Below, one piece after another: positions 44,710-53,806 of a stretch of DNA of 64,000 nucleotides. The position numbers and the translations under genes were made by a program. The notes beneath the pieces are model-generated. The model saw only the letters and a program-made list of their open reading frames with translations, was not told the DNA's origin and did not search any database. The stretch is from positions 806,001 to 870,000 of the forward strand of contig NZ_FCOT01000013.1 in NCBI RefSeq assembly GCF_900046455.1, read 5' to 3'. How positions within the stretch are numbered: the first letter of the stretch is position 1; each line of letters opens with the position of its first letter. Origin of the DNA: Cellulomonas timonensis (GTDB taxonomy: Bacteria > Actinomycetota > Actinomycetes > Actinomycetales > Cellulomonadaceae).

Positions 44710-44915
44710 CCGATCAGCACGCCTGTGGCGGCGCGGCTCGGCGGCTCGCCCCATGATCACGATCAGGTAACGGGGGCGGGCCTAAAGGTTTCGCGGCGTC
44801 CCTGCGGCAGGCAGCGCCGTGCCACCTTCCCCGGTAGTCGCCGCGGACTGAGTGCAGGCGACTGTCGCCTGGGCGGATCGGCCGGGCGGCGTGCCGAACC
44901 CACCCGGAGGACCGT

Positions 44916-46430
44916 GTGTCCAGGATCCCCAAGCGGCTGAAAGCAGCTGCCGCAGCCGCGACGGCGACAGCGCTCGTCGCCCTTCCCCTGACCTTGATGT
45001 CGACGGGGGCCAGCGCCGCCCCCACCCACGTCGACAACCCGTACGCCGGCGCGACGCAGTACGTGAACCCGACCTGGTCGGCGTCGGTCGAGGCCGCCGC
45101 CGGCCGTGCGGGCGACGCGACCCTCGCCGCGAAGATGCGCGCGATCAAGAACCAGCCCACAGCGGTGTGGATGGACCGGATCAGCGCGATCGCCGGCAAC
45201 GCCGACGGCAACGGCCTCAAGTACCACCTGGACCAGGCCCTCGCGCAGAAGCAGGGCAGCACGCCCATCGTCTTCAACGTCGTGATCTACGACCTGCCGG
45301 GACGCGACTGCTACGCCCTGGCGTCCAACGGCGAGCTCCCGGCCACCGACGCGGGCATGGCCCGCTACAAGTCCGAGTACATCGACCCGATCGCCGCCCT
45401 GCTCGGCGACCCGAAGTACCAGGACATCCGGATCTCGGCGACGATCGAGCCCGACTCGCTGCCCAACCTCATCACCAACTCCTCCGAGGCCGCGTGCCAG
45501 CAGGCCGCGCCCTACTACCGCGAGGGTGTGAAGTACGCGCTCGACAAGCTGCACGCCATCCCGAACGTGTACACGTACATCGACGCCGCGCACGGCGGCT
45601 GGCTGGGGTGGCCGTCGAACGCCGCTCCCGCGGCCAAGCTCTTCGCCGACGTCGCGCGCACCACGTCCGCAGGACTCGCGTCGGTCGACGGCTTCGTCAC
45701 CAACACCGCGAACTCCACGCCGCTCGTCGAGCCCTTCCTGACGAGCCCGACCCTCCAGGTCGGCGGCAACCCGGTGAAGTCGAGCAGCTTCTACGAGTGG
45801 AACGACGACTTCGACGAGATCGACTGGACCGCCCACCTGCACTCGCTGCTCGTGGCCGAGGGCTTCCCGGCCAGCACCGGCATGCTCATCGACACGTCGC
45901 GCAATGGCTGGGGCGGCTCCGCCCGGCCCACGGCCGCCTCGACCAGCACGACCCTCAACACCTACGTCGACCAGTCCCGCGTCGACAAGCGCGTGCACCG
46001 CGGCGCTTGGTGCAACCCGCTGGGCGCCGGCATCGGCGAGCGGCCGCAGGCCACCCCGTCGGGCTACGCGAGCTCCCACCTTGACGCGTTCGTCTGGATC
46101 AAGCCCCCGGGCGAGTCCGACGGCGCGTCCTCAGAGATCCCCAACGACCAGGGCAAGCGATTCGACCGGATGTGCGACCCCACGTTCGTCTCGCCGAAGC
46201 TGGCGAACCAGCTCACCGGCGCCACCCCGAACGCGCCGCTCGCCGGCCAGTGGTTCGAGGCGCAGTTCCGCACCCTGGTGCAGAACGCCTACCCGGTGAT
46301 CTCCACCACCAACCCGACGACGCCGCCGCCCACGACGTCAAGTACACGGCGAACAGCTGGAACACGGGCTTCACCGGCTCCATCCGCGTCACCAACTCGG
46401 GTAGCTCAGCGCTCAGCAGCTGGCGCCTGA
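44916..46430 (+). CDS. GH6 cellulase (cellobiohydrolase/endoglucanase), C-terminus frameshifted
   Basis: Secreted family 6 glycoside hydrolase acting on cellulose by inversion. A signal peptide ends near [11 protein letters not shown]. The catalytic domain has [18 protein letters not shown], the acid Asp region, and the family signature [20 protein letters not shown] and the long loops suit a processive cellobiohydrolase. GGAGG lies five bases before the GTG. The domain is complete up to [18 protein letters not shown]. The frame then goes wrong in the linker and ends at 46430, leaving the CBM2 in another frame (46331-46642). The enzyme would be secreted without its cellulose-binding module. 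Confidence 0.92.
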   Translation: MSRIPKRLKAAAAAATATALVALPLTLMSTGASAAPTHVDNPYAGATQYVNPTWSASVEAAAGRAGDATLAAKMRAIKNQPTAVWMDRISAIAGNADGNGLKYHLDQALAQKQGSTPIVFNVVIYDLPGRDCYALASNGELPATDAGMARYKSEYIDPIAALLGDPKYQDIRISATIEPDSLPNLITNSSEAACQQAAPYYREGVKYALDKLHAIPNVYTYIDAAHGGWLGWPSNAAPAAKLFADVARTTSAGLASVDGFVTNTANSTPLVEPFLTSPTLQVGGNPVKSSSFYEWNDDFDEIDWTAHLHSLLVAEGFPASTGMLIDTSRNGWGGSARPTAASTSTTLNTYVDQSRVDKRVHRGAWCNPLGAGIGERPQATPSGYASSHLDAFVWIKPPGESDGASSEIPNDQGKRFDRMCDPTFVSPKLANQLTGATPNAPLAGQWFEAQFRTLVQNAYPVISTTNPTTPPPTTSSTRRTAGTRASPAPSASPTRVAQRSAAGA

Positions 46431-46642
46431 CGTTCTCCTTCCCCTCGGGCCAGCAGGTCACGCAGGGCTGGAGCGCCACCTGGTCGCAGTCGGGATCCGC
46501 GGTGACCGCGGCGAACGCGGCCTGGAACGGCACGCTGGCGGCTGGCGCCAGTGTGGACATCGGCTTCAACGGCTCCCACTCGGGGACCAATACGGCGCCG
46601 GCGGCTTTCTCGCTCAACGGGCAGGCCTGCTCGGTGAGCTGA
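46331..46642 (+). pseudogene. CBM2 module of the GH6 cellulase, out of frame and lacking its first Cys
   Basis: The frame reads [19 protein letters not shown] ... [21 protein letters not shown] ... [25 protein letters not shown] ... LNGQACSVS, a textbook CBM2 very close to that of the GH74 gene. The C-terminal Cys is present, but the N-terminal Cys expected just before DVKYT is replaced by His from linker sequence. So the lesion is not a single-base slip: some bases at the linker/CBM junction, including the Cys codon, are missing. Confidence 0.8.
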
Positions 46643-46719
46643 CCCACCGCACGACCACCGGTGGCCCCTGCTCGGGTGAGCAGAGGCCATCGGCCTGGTC
46701 GGCTGAATCAACCCCCAGC

Positions 46720-46759
46720 ACAGGTGCGGGGAGTGCGACTGAGCGCTCCCCGCACCTGT
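46720..46759 (+). terminator. 14-bp stem terminator after the GH6 gene
   Basis: Arms 46720-46733 (ACAGGTGCGGGGAG) and 46746-46759 pair perfectly around a 12-base loop, followed by TTCC. A smaller hairpin (CTGCTC-GAGCAG) lies about 50 bases earlier. Confidence 0.8.
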
Positions 46760-46868
46760 TTCCACGTCTGGCCGTCGCCACGCGCCGGGCTGTCGCGCCA
46801 GCACAGCACCACCGCCTAGCCCAGCGCCACCGCCCAGCCCAGGCCCGCTCCGCGTCTGAGTACGGCTC

Positions 46869-47921
46869 TCAGCCGGCCGCGACAGCACCCCGCAGCGCCT
46901 CGACGAACTCGTCGACGTCGTGCGGGGTGGTGTCGAACGCGCACATCCAGCGGACCTCGCCAGTGGCGGGGTTCCAGTCGTAGAAGCGCCGGTGCTCGCG
47001 CAGCCGGTCGGCCACGCCGGGCGGCAGCGCGGCGAACACCGCGTTGGCCTGCGTCGGCTGGGTGATCCGCACGCCCTCGACGGACTCGGCGCCAGCGCGC
47101 AGCCGCGCGGCCATCGCGTTCGCGTGCGCCGCTGAGCGCCGCCACAGGTCTCCCTCGAACAGGGCCACGAGCTGCGCGGAGACGAACCGCATCTTGGAGG
47201 CGAGCTGCATGTCGACCTTGCGCAGGTAGTCGATCCCCGCGACGGCGTCAGGGTCGAGCACCACGACGGCCTCGCCCATCATCAGCCCGTTCTTGGTGCC
47301 GCCCAGCGACAGCAGGTCGACGCCCACGTCGGTGGTCAGCGCGCGCAGCGGCGCGTCGAGCGAGGCGGCCGCGTTGGACAGCCGCGACCCGTCGAGGTGC
47401 AGGCGCATCCCGAGCCCGTGCGCCTGGTCGGCGAGCTCGCGGATCTCCTGCGGGGTGTACACCGTGCCGAGCTCGGTGGCCTGGGTGATCGAGACGACAC
47501 CTGGCTGTGCCCGGTGGGTGTCCCCCCATCCCCACGCCTGCCGAGCCACGAGCTCGGGGGTGAGCTTGCCGTCAGGTGACGGCGTGGTGAGGAGCTTGAG
47601 CCCGCCGACGCGCTCGGGGGCGCCATTCTCATCGGTGTTGATGTGGGCGCTGTCCGCGCAGATGACGGCGCCCCATCGCGGCAGCATCGACTGCAGGGCG
47701 AGCACGTTCGCGCCGGTGCCGTTGAAGACGGGGTATCCGAAGGCCGTCGGGCCGAACTGCTGCCGGAGCACGTCCTGGAGGCGCGCCGTCCAGCGGTCCT
47801 CGCCATAGGCCACCTCGTGGCCGCCGTTGGCCTCCGCCAGCGCGGCCAGCACCTCGGGGTGCACCCCCGCGTAGTTATCGGAGGCGAAGTCGCGTCGGGC
47901 GGTGTCGTGGGTCGCGGTCAC
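46869..47921 (-). CDS. Low-specificity threonine aldolase / beta-eliminating lyase
   Basis: PLP enzyme of fold type I that splits threonine into glycine and acetaldehyde, or a related beta-hydroxy amino acid. The 350-residue product begins DFASDNYAGVHPEVLAALAEANGGHEVAYGED, typical of the family. FNGTGANVLALQSML and the cofactor Asp region LHLDGSRLSNAA follow, and the PLP lysine is in SLGGTKNGLMMGEAVV. The GTG at 47921 is the first start consistent with homology. It follows the Fur-type regulator gene by 38 bp on the same strand. Confidence 0.92.
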   Translation of the reverse strand: MTATHDTARRDFASDNYAGVHPEVLAALAEANGGHEVAYGEDRWTARLQDVLRQQFGPTAFGYPVFNGTGANVLALQSMLPRWGAVICADSAHINTDENGAPERVGGLKLLTTPSPDGKLTPELVARQAWGWGDTHRAQPGVVSITQATELGTVYTPQEIRELADQAHGLGMRLHLDGSRLSNAAASLDAPLRALTTDVGVDLLSLGGTKNGLMMGEAVVVLDPDAVAGIDYLRKVDMQLASKMRFVSAQLVALFEGDLWRRSAAHANAMAARLRAGAESVEGVRITQPTQANAVFAALPPGVADRLREHRRFYDWNPATGEVRWMCAFDTTPHDVDEFVEALRGAVAAG

Positions 47922-47959
47922 CGGGTCATTCTGCCGGACATCAGACCCGGCGAGGAGCG

Positions 47960-48409
47960 TCAGCCCTGGCCGTCTGCCGCCAGGCGCCGCGCGGCCTCCG
48001 CGCGCGCCTCGGCCTCCGCCGCACGGCAGTCCGCGCAGGTGCCGACGAGCTCGATGGTGTGCTCCACGTCGGCGAAGTCGTGCGACGCGGCGACCTGGTC
48101 GGCCCACGCCTCGGTGCCCGGGCCGTCGATCTCCACGGCTCGGCCGCAGTGCCGGCAGACCAGGTGGTGGTGGTGGCTGCGCCGCTCGCACCGCCGGTAG
48201 ACGGCCTCGCCGTCCGCAGACCTCAGGACGTCGACCTCGCCGCTCTCGCTCAACGTCTGCACCGCGCGGTAGACGGTCGCCAGGCCGACGCTCGAGCCGC
48301 GGGCCCGCAAGAGCTCGTGGAGCTGCTGCGCGCTGCGGAACTCGTCGAGCCCGTCGAGAAGTGCGATCACCTCGGCGCGCTGCCGCGTGTTGCGCTGCAC
48401 CACCGCCAT
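47960..48409 (-). CDS. zur: Fur-family metal regulator (Zur-like)
   Basis: A 149-residue Fur-type repressor. The winged helix is TRQRAEVIALLDGLDEFRSAQQLHELLRARGSSVGLATVYRAVQTLSESGEVD. Then come the His-rich metal site ERRSHHHHLVCRHCG and the second Cys pair CADC, which form the structural zinc site. Fur, Zur and Nur cannot be told apart with certainty; the sequence looks most like zinc regulators of actinobacteria. GGAGG lies five bases before the ATG at 48409, which settles the start. No AT-rich Zur box is visible in the 190 bp upstream. Confidence 0.87.
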   Translation of the reverse strand: MAVVQRNTRQRAEVIALLDGLDEFRSAQQLHELLRARGSSVGLATVYRAVQTLSESGEVDVLRSADGEAVYRRCERRSHHHHLVCRHCGRAVEIDGPGTEAWADQVAASHDFADVEHTIELVGTCADCRAAEAEARAEAARRLAADGQG

Positions 48410-48547
48410 CAGTCCTCCGCTCCCCCACTGCACCCGTGCACCAGAACCGCTCAACTCACAACCGATCAGCGCGCCCGCGCATGCCCGCCCAGTCTAGGCG
48501 ACGGCCCACACGGGGCGGTCGGGCGGACCCGGGTGACGGGGCGGGCA

Positions 48548-48589
48548 TGACGAAGCCCCCCACCGCTGCTGCGGCCGGGGGCTTCGTCA
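48548..48589 (-). terminator. 13-bp stem terminator after the HU gene
   Basis: Arms 48548-48560 (TGACGAAGCCCCC) and 48577-48589 pair perfectly around a 16-base loop, nine bases past the HU stop on the minus strand. Confidence 0.8.
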
Positions 48590-48597
48590 GGTGCTGC

Positions 48598-48882
48598 CTA
48601 CTTGGCGGCGACGGCGCGCTTGAGAGCGCTGCCCGCGGTGAGCTTCACGCGGAAGCCGGCGGGGATCTCGAGCTTCTCACCCGTCTGCGGGTTGATGCCC
48701 GTGCGCGCGGCACGGTCGGCACGCGAGACCGCGAGCAGGCCGGGGATCGTGACGCTCTCGCCGGCGGCAAGCTGCTCGACCAGGACCTCCTGGAAGGCCT
48801 TGAGCGCCGCGTCGGCGGCGGTGTTGGTCAGGCCGGCCTTGGCGGCGATGGCCTGGACGAGCTCGGTGCGGTTGACGCTCAC
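48598..48882 (-). CDS. hup: HU-family DNA-binding protein
   Basis: A 94-residue histone-like protein that bends and compacts DNA as a dimer. NRTELVQAIAAKAGLTNTAADAALKAFQEVLVEQLAAGESVTIPG is the helical base and saddle; the DNA-clasping arm is INPQTGEKLEIPA. The long Lys/Ala tail of mycobacterial HupB is absent, so it is a standard-size HU. AAGGAG lies upstream of the GTG at 48882. Single gene with its own terminator. Confidence 0.95.
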   Translation of the reverse strand: MSVNRTELVQAIAAKAGLTNTAADAALKAFQEVLVEQLAAGESVTIPGLLAVSRADRAARTGINPQTGEKLEIPAGFRVKLTAGSALKRAVAAK

Positions 48883-49048
48883 GGGATTGTGCTCCTTGTC
48901 GGTCGGGACGTGCGTGCCCGGGTGAGTGCCCCGGGCGACGGCGGAGACGGAAGGTCGACGAGTCCGAAGCCTCGTTGACGCGTGTCCACCGCGGATGACC
49001 CTAGTGGCCCGCAGCCTGTGCTCGCTGCCACGGCGCGCCTGGGAATCC

Positions 49049-50098
49049 TCACATCCGCGCGTCGAGCCTGGCCAGGAGGTCGTCGATCGGCCACGCGTCG
49101 ATGACCCGATCGACGTCCACGCCGTGTGCGACAGCACGGTCGCAGCCCGCGATCTGCCAGTCGAGCTGGCCGGGCGCGTGCGCGTCGGAGTCCACCGAGA
49201 ACACGCACCCCAGGTCGACGGCCACGTCGAACAGCGCATGCGGCGGGTCGAGGCGGTCGGGCCGGCAGTTGACCTCGACGGCCACGCCATTCTCGGCGCA
49301 CGCGCCCAGGACGGCGTCGGCGTCGAACTCGCTCGGCGGGCGCTGGCGGCGGCCGGTGAGCTGACGGCCGGTGAGGTGCCCGAGCACGTCGACATGCGGA
49401 TTGCGCACGGCGGCGAGCATCCGTCGGGTCATCGCCGCCCGGTCCATCCGCAGCTTCGAGTGGACAGACGCGACGACCACGTCGAGCTCGGCGAGCAGTT
49501 CGGCCTCCTGGTCGAGCGAGCCGTCGTCGAGGATGTCGACCTCGATGCCGGTGAGGACCCGGAACGGCGCCACCGCGCGGTTGAGGGCGGCGATCTGGTC
49601 GATCTGCGCCCGCAGCCGCGCGGCGGACAGGCCGTTCGCGACGGTCAAGCGGGGCGAGTGGTCGGTGACGGCCATGTACTCATGGCCGATCTCGATCGCG
49701 GCCAGCACCATCTCCTGCAGCGGGCTGCCGCCGTCGCTCGCGTCGGTGTGCGTGTGCAGGTCGCCACGCAGCCTCGCCCGCAGGTCGTCGCCGGGGCGTG
49801 GCTCGCGGCTCGCGGCGTCCTCGGCCTCCAGCCGGTCGAGGTACTCCTGCGGCTCGTCGCGCACGGCGGCGGCGGCGATCGAGGCTGTGCGCTCCCCGAC
49901 GCCGGGCAGGTCGGTGAGCGACTGCGCGTCCACCCGGGCCAGCAACTCGTCGGCGTCCAACCGCTCGATGGCGCGAGCCGCATGCCGGAACGCGTCGCTG
50001 CGGTACGCGCTCGCCTGCGCGCGCTCGAGCAGGAACGCGACGCGGCGCAGCGTGTTCACCGCGTCGATCTGCGCGGTGGCCGCGCGTGAGGACGTCAT
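49049..50098 (-). CDS. PHP-domain protein (PolX-type phosphoesterase, YcdX-like)
   Basis: A 349-residue protein. The N-terminal third has a helical region and a helix-hairpin-helix (LTDLPGVGERTASIAAAA) of the PolX type. It is followed by a PHP metal-dependent phosphoesterase domain with DLHTHTDASDGGSPLQEMV, YMAVTDHSPRLTV, VVVASVHSKL and HVDVLGHLTG. The polymerase part of PolX is missing, so this is the PHP half with a DNA-binding motif. It lies 6 bp after the ku gene on the same strand, so a link to end joining or repair is likely but inferred. Confidence 0.86.
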   Translation of the reverse strand: MTSSRAATAQIDAVNTLRRVAFLLERAQASAYRSDAFRHAARAIERLDADELLARVDAQSLTDLPGVGERTASIAAAAVRDEPQEYLDRLEAEDAASREPRPGDDLRARLRGDLHTHTDASDGGSPLQEMVLAAIEIGHEYMAVTDHSPRLTVANGLSAARLRAQIDQIAALNRAVAPFRVLTGIEVDILDDGSLDQEAELLAELDVVVASVHSKLRMDRAAMTRRMLAAVRNPHVDVLGHLTGRQLTGRRQRPPSEFDADAVLGACAENGVAVEVNCRPDRLDPPHALFDVAVDLGCVFSVDSDAHAPGQLDWQIAGCDRAVAHGVDVDRVIDAWPIDDLLARLDARM

Positions 50099-50104
50099 GG
50101 CTGG

Positions 50105-51154
50105 TCAGGAGGCCCGGCGGCGCGGGCGGCGCGTCGTGCCGGAGGCGCTCGATTCCTCGTCCTCGTGCTGGGCCTTGGCCTGGGACTTGGCCTGGGACTT
50201 GGCCTGGGTGGACGCCTTCCTTCCCCGGGCGCTCGGGGCCGGCGCCGCGTCGTCCGTGCCGGTGCGCTGCCCGGCCTCCGCGTCCGCCTTCGGTGGTGCG
50301 CTGGACGCCTTCGACGGGCGCTTCGTGCGGCCTCCCTGCTTCGGCGCCCCAGCCGCCTGCTGGCCCCGGGCCTTCTCCACGCTGCGCTGCAGCGCAGCGA
50401 GCAAGTCGACGACCTCGGCGCCCTCGCTCTCGCGGCCACCGGCGCCCTCGAGCCGCTCGGCGATCCCCTGGGTGCTGCCTGCCGCGACCTTCGCCTCGAT
50501 CAGGCTCTCCAGGGCCCCCTGGTAGGAGTCCTCGAAGCCCGACGGGTCGAAGTCGGCCGCCAGGGACTCCACCAGCGACGACGCCATCGCCAGCTCCTGA
50601 GGCCGGACTTGCACCTCGGTGTCCAAGATGGGGAAGTCGGCGGCGCGGACCTCGTCAGGCCACAGCAGCGTCTGCAGGCAGATGACGTCGTCGCGCACCC
50701 GCAGCACCGCCATGGACTCCCGCTGCCGCAGCGCGACCTTGACCACGGCCATGCGCTCGGACGTCGCCAGGGCCTCCCGCAGCAGCGCGTAGGGCTTCAC
50801 CGCGGTGCGCTCCGGCTCCAGGTAGTAGGTCTTGGCCAGCAGGATCGGGTCGACCTGGTCCTGCGGCACGAACTCCACGACCTCGATCTCCCGCTCGGTG
50901 GCCAGGGGAAGCTGCGCCATGTCCTCGTCGGTGAGGATCACCAGCTCGCCGTCGGCCGTCTCGTACCCCTTGGCGATGTCCGCCATCTCCACCGACTCGC
51001 CGCACACGCTGCACGTCTTGCGGTAGCGGATGCGTCCGCCATCGGTGCGGTGCACCTGGTGCAGGGGCACCTCGTGCTCGCCCGTGGCCGCGTACAGCTT
51101 GACCGGGACGTTGACCAGCCCGAAGGCGACTGCGCCCTTCCAAATCGCCCGCAC
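50105..51154 (-). CDS. ku: Ku homodimeric DNA end-binding protein
   Basis: Ku binds broken DNA ends and recruits LigD-type enzymes for non-homologous end joining. The 349-residue product has the Ku core (MRAIWKGAVAFGLVNVPVKLYAAT ... KTCSVCGESVEMADIAKGYE ... YYLEPERTAVKPYALLREAL). A long variable tail rich in Lys, Ala and Ser includes the AKSQ repeats encoded by tandem 12-bp units near 50177-50205. The tail is longer than in minimal Ku proteins and may bind DNA. It is divergent from the ligase gene (91 bp apart) and leads into the PHP gene. Confidence 0.95.
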   Translation of the reverse strand: MRAIWKGAVAFGLVNVPVKLYAATGEHEVPLHQVHRTDGGRIRYRKTCSVCGESVEMADIAKGYETADGELVILTDEDMAQLPLATEREIEVVEFVPQDQVDPILLAKTYYLEPERTAVKPYALLREALATSERMAVVKVALRQRESMAVLRVRDDVICLQTLLWPDEVRAADFPILDTEVQVRPQELAMASSLVESLAADFDPSGFEDSYQGALESLIEAKVAAGSTQGIAERLEGAGGRESEGAEVVDLLAALQRSVEKARGQQAAGAPKQGGRTKRPSKASSAPPKADAEAGQRTGTDDAAPAPSARGRKASTQAKSQAKSQAKAQHEDEESSASGTTRRPRRRAS

Positions 51155-51244
51155 GGACGACCACCTCCCCTCGCACCGCCAGGCGGCCGCGCCCTCGAGG
51201 GCCCGAACGCGCGGCGTTCCGGGTCATCTGGGCAGGATGGACCC

Positions 51245-52180
51245 GTGCAGCCCATGCTCGCCACCGGAGCCGACCCCCACGTCGGGCTGCCCACAGGTCC
51301 CGGGTGGGCGTTCGAGGTGAAATGGGACGGCGTGCGGGTGCTCGCGGACACCACCCGCGGCGGCCTCCGGCTGCTGAGCCGCAACGGACGGGATGTCACT
51401 GTCGCCTACCCGGAGCTGGGCGCGCTCGCGGACGTCCAGGGGGCCGTGCTGGACGGCGAGGTGGTCGCGATGTCGGGCGGGAAGCCGTCCTTCGAGGCGC
51501 TCGCCGAGCGCATGCATGTGCGCGACCCAGCCCGGGCGCAGCGACTGGCGCAGGAGTCTCCCGTGTCCTACCTCGTCTTCGACGTGCTGACGCTCTATGG
51601 CGTGGACGTGACCCGCCGGTCTTTCGACGAGCGCCGCGCGACGCTGGAACGGCTCACCCTCCCGCCACCGGCGCAGCTCTCCCCCGTGTACACCGACGGC
51701 GCCGAGTTGTGGCAGGTCACACGCGAGCATGGCCTCGAGGGCGTCATCGCCAAGCGTCGCGCGTCGACCTACCAAGCCGGGCGCCGGTCGCACGACTGGG
51801 TGAAGGCGGCGCACCGCACCACCCGCACCGCCCTCGTCGGCGGGTGGCGCCCCCCGACGGCCGGCACCGGGATCATCGGCGCCGTGCTGCTCGGGGCCCC
51901 CGACGTGGACGCCCGGCTGCGCTATCTGGGCCGCGCCGGCAGCGGGATCACGGGCCCGCTCGAACGCGACCTCGCCCGGTTGCTCGGGCCGAAGCGCAGG
52001 AGCACATGCCCATTCGACGACGAGGTCCCACCGTTCGACGCCCGCGGCGCCACATGGTGCGATCCGGTGGTGGCCCTCGACGTCGCCTACCTGCACCGCA
52101 CAGGCGCCGGGCGCCTGCGCCATCCCGTTGTCCGGGGCATCCGGGACGACACCGACATCGACCTCTGGGAGGACCTGTGA
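51245..52180 (+). CDS. ATP-dependent DNA ligase (LigD-ligase/LigC type)
   Basis: A 311-residue ATP-dependent DNA ligase. The adenylation lysine is Lys26 in FEVKWDGVR, the opening motif I. Further motifs are RLLSRNGRDVT, VLDGEVVAM, YLVFDVLTLYGVDV, EGVIAKRRASTY and SHDWVKAAH, followed by an OB-fold C-terminal domain. It is the ligase module of LigD as a separate gene. The GTG at 51245 begins the homology (QPMLATG). The end overlaps the polymerase gene by 4 bp, so the two proteins are made together. The partner Ku is encoded divergently just upstream. Confidence 0.93.
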   Translation: MQPMLATGADPHVGLPTGPGWAFEVKWDGVRVLADTTRGGLRLLSRNGRDVTVAYPELGALADVQGAVLDGEVVAMSGGKPSFEALAERMHVRDPARAQRLAQESPVSYLVFDVLTLYGVDVTRRSFDERRATLERLTLPPPAQLSPVYTDGAELWQVTREHGLEGVIAKRRASTYQAGRRSHDWVKAAHRTTRTALVGGWRPPTAGTGIIGAVLLGAPDVDARLRYLGRAGSGITGPLERDLARLLGPKRRSTCPFDDEVPPFDARGATWCDPVVALDVAYLHRTGAGRLRHPVVRGIRDDTDIDLWEDL

Positions 52181-53061
52181 GCCCCGACGACGAGGCGCAG
52201 ACCGTCGACGTCGACGGCCGGCGAGTCCGCCTGACGCACCTCGACCGTGTGATGTACCCGTCGATCGGGATGACGAAGGCCGAGGTCATCCACTACGTCA
52301 CCCAGGTCTCGTCAGCGCTCCTCGCCCAACTCCGCGACCGCCCGGTCACGCGCATCCGCTTCCCGGAGGGGGTCGGCGGGGAGCGCTTCTTCGAGAAGAA
52401 CATCCCCGCAGGAGCCCCGGCGTGGGGGCGCCGGCGCACGCTCCCGGCCGCCCCCGGCGCCGAGGACGAGGGCAAGGAGCTGACCTACCCGTTCCTCGAC
52501 GACCTGGCCGGCCTCGTCTGGTCGGCGAACCAGGGCGCCCTGGAGCTGCACACCCCGCAATGGCGCGTCGGGCCGCGCGGCGCGATCCACCGGCCCGACC
52601 GGCTGGTCATCGATCTCGACCCCGGGGCCCCCGCCGGACTGGACGAGTGCGCCCGCGTGGCGCACCTCGTCGCCGACCGGCTCGCCGACGACGGCCTCCC
52701 GACCGTCCCGGTCACATCGGGCAGCAAGGGGATGCAGCTCTACGCCCCGCTCCCCGGACGTCGCACCGCGATGGAGGTGCGCGAGTACGCCCAAGCCCTC
52801 GCCCACGAGCTCGCCGCCGCCCACCCCGCCCTGCTCGTGGCCGTCCAGCGCAAGGACCTGCGCGGCGGCAAGGTGCTCCTCGACTGGTCACAGAACCACC
52901 CGGCCAAGACCACCATCACCCCCTACTCGCTACGCGGCCGGGAGCAGCCTGCGGTCGCGGCGCCGCGGCACTGGGACGAGATCGCGCCCGGGCTCACACA
53001 GCTCGGACCCGCCGAGGTCGCGCGGCGGCTCGAGCAGGCCGGCGACCTCTTCCACCCGTGA
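52177..53061 (+). CDS. LigD-type primase-polymerase (end-joining polymerase)
   Basis: A 294-residue archaeo-eukaryotic-primase-like polymerase that fills gaps at broken ends in NHEJ. The metal-binding DxD is Asp146-Asp148 in VIDLDPG. Other conserved parts are LTHLDRVMYPSIGMTKAEVIHY, FPEGVGGERFFEKNIP, SANQGALELHTPQWR, SGSKGMQLYAPL and DWSQNHPAKTTITPYSLR. It is the polymerase module of LigD as a separate gene, coupled to the ligase by a GTGA overlap. No 3'-phosphoesterase (PE) module is seen in either gene. Confidence 0.94.
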   Translation: MSPDDEAQTVDVDGRRVRLTHLDRVMYPSIGMTKAEVIHYVTQVSSALLAQLRDRPVTRIRFPEGVGGERFFEKNIPAGAPAWGRRRTLPAAPGAEDEGKELTYPFLDDLAGLVWSANQGALELHTPQWRVGPRGAIHRPDRLVIDLDPGAPAGLDECARVAHLVADRLADDGLPTVPVTSGSKGMQLYAPLPGRRTAMEVREYAQALAHELAAAHPALLVAVQRKDLRGGKVLLDWSQNHPAKTTITPYSLRGREQPAVAAPRHWDEIAPGLTQLGPAEVARRLEQAGDLFHP

Positions 53062-53101
53062 GCGCCCCGGCGGCTCCCCCCCTGGACGACCGCCGCCTGC
53101 C

Positions 53102-53806
53102 ATGCTGGCCGCCATGTTCGAGATCCTGGCCGGAACCGGCCTCGCCGCCGCGGCGGGCCTCAACGCCTATGTCCCGCTCCTGGCCCTCGGCGCGCTCGCG
53201 CGGTGGACGGACCTCATCTCCACGCCGGCGGGCTGGGAGTGGCTCACCGACGGGTGGGTGCTCACCGTGCTGGGCGTGCTGCTCCTGCTCGAGGTCGTCG
53301 CCGACAAGATCCCCGGCGTCGACCACGTCAACGACATCGTGCAGACGATCGTGCGACCCGGGGCCGGGGGCATCGCCTTCGGGGCCGGGGTCGGCACCCA
53401 GGACCCGGGCGCCGCGCACACAGTGGTGACGGACCCGGCGGCCTTCGTGAGCTCCGGCCAGTGGGCGCCGGTGCTGGTCGGGGTGCTGCTGGCGCTCGCG
53501 GTCCACGCGGCCAAGGCGCTGCTGCGCCCGGTGGTGAACGCCGCGACGTTCGGCCTCGGGGCGCCGGTGCTCAGCGCCGCCGAGGACGCCACCAGCGTGA
53601 CGCTGTCCCTGGCCGCGCTGCTGGCCCCGCTGCTCGTGGTGGGAGTGCTCATCGTCGTGGGCGCGGTGTGGTGGAGGTGGCGGCGGGGTCGTCGGCGCGG
53701 CCCCGCGGCGCCTGCGGATGCGGTATCTGCGCAGGTGCGGCAACGTGGAGGCCGCACGAGGCCGCCATTGGCGGACACCGAGAACGCGAAGGAAGGAACT
53801 TCATGA
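53102..53806 (+). CDS. DUF4126 family membrane protein
   Basis: A 234-residue membrane protein. It starts with EILAGTGLAAAAGLNAYVPLLALGALARW, the DUF4126 hallmark, followed by hydrophobic segments VLTVLGVLLLLEVVADKIPGVDHVNDIVQT, VLVGVLLALAVHAAKALLRPVVNAATFG and a C-terminal helix before a basic tail. Function unknown. Two in-frame ATGs (53102, 53114) are possible. The stop overlaps the Dps start (ATGA), so the two are coupled. Confidence 0.82.
   Translation: MLAAMFEILAGTGLAAAAGLNAYVPLLALGALARWTDLISTPAGWEWLTDGWVLTVLGVLLLLEVVADKIPGVDHVNDIVQTIVRPGAGGIAFGAGVGTQDPGAAHTVVTDPAAFVSSGQWAPVLVGVLLALAVHAAKALLRPVVNAATFGLGAPVLSAAEDATSVTLSLAALLAPLLVVGVLIVVGAVWWRWRRGRRRGPAAPADAVSAQVRQRGGRTRPPLADTENAKEGTS

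Noticed and set aside
44740-44800. AAAGGTTTCG before the GH6 gene as another LacI-type operator
   Set aside because: It lacks the CG centre and symmetric arms seen at GH10 and GH74; the similarity is too weak to claim.
50165-50210. Tandem 12-bp units in the ku gene as a regulatory or CRISPR-like repeat
   Set aside because: Only about two and a half in-frame copies, encoding AKSQ repeats of the Ku tail. There are no spacers and no cas genes.
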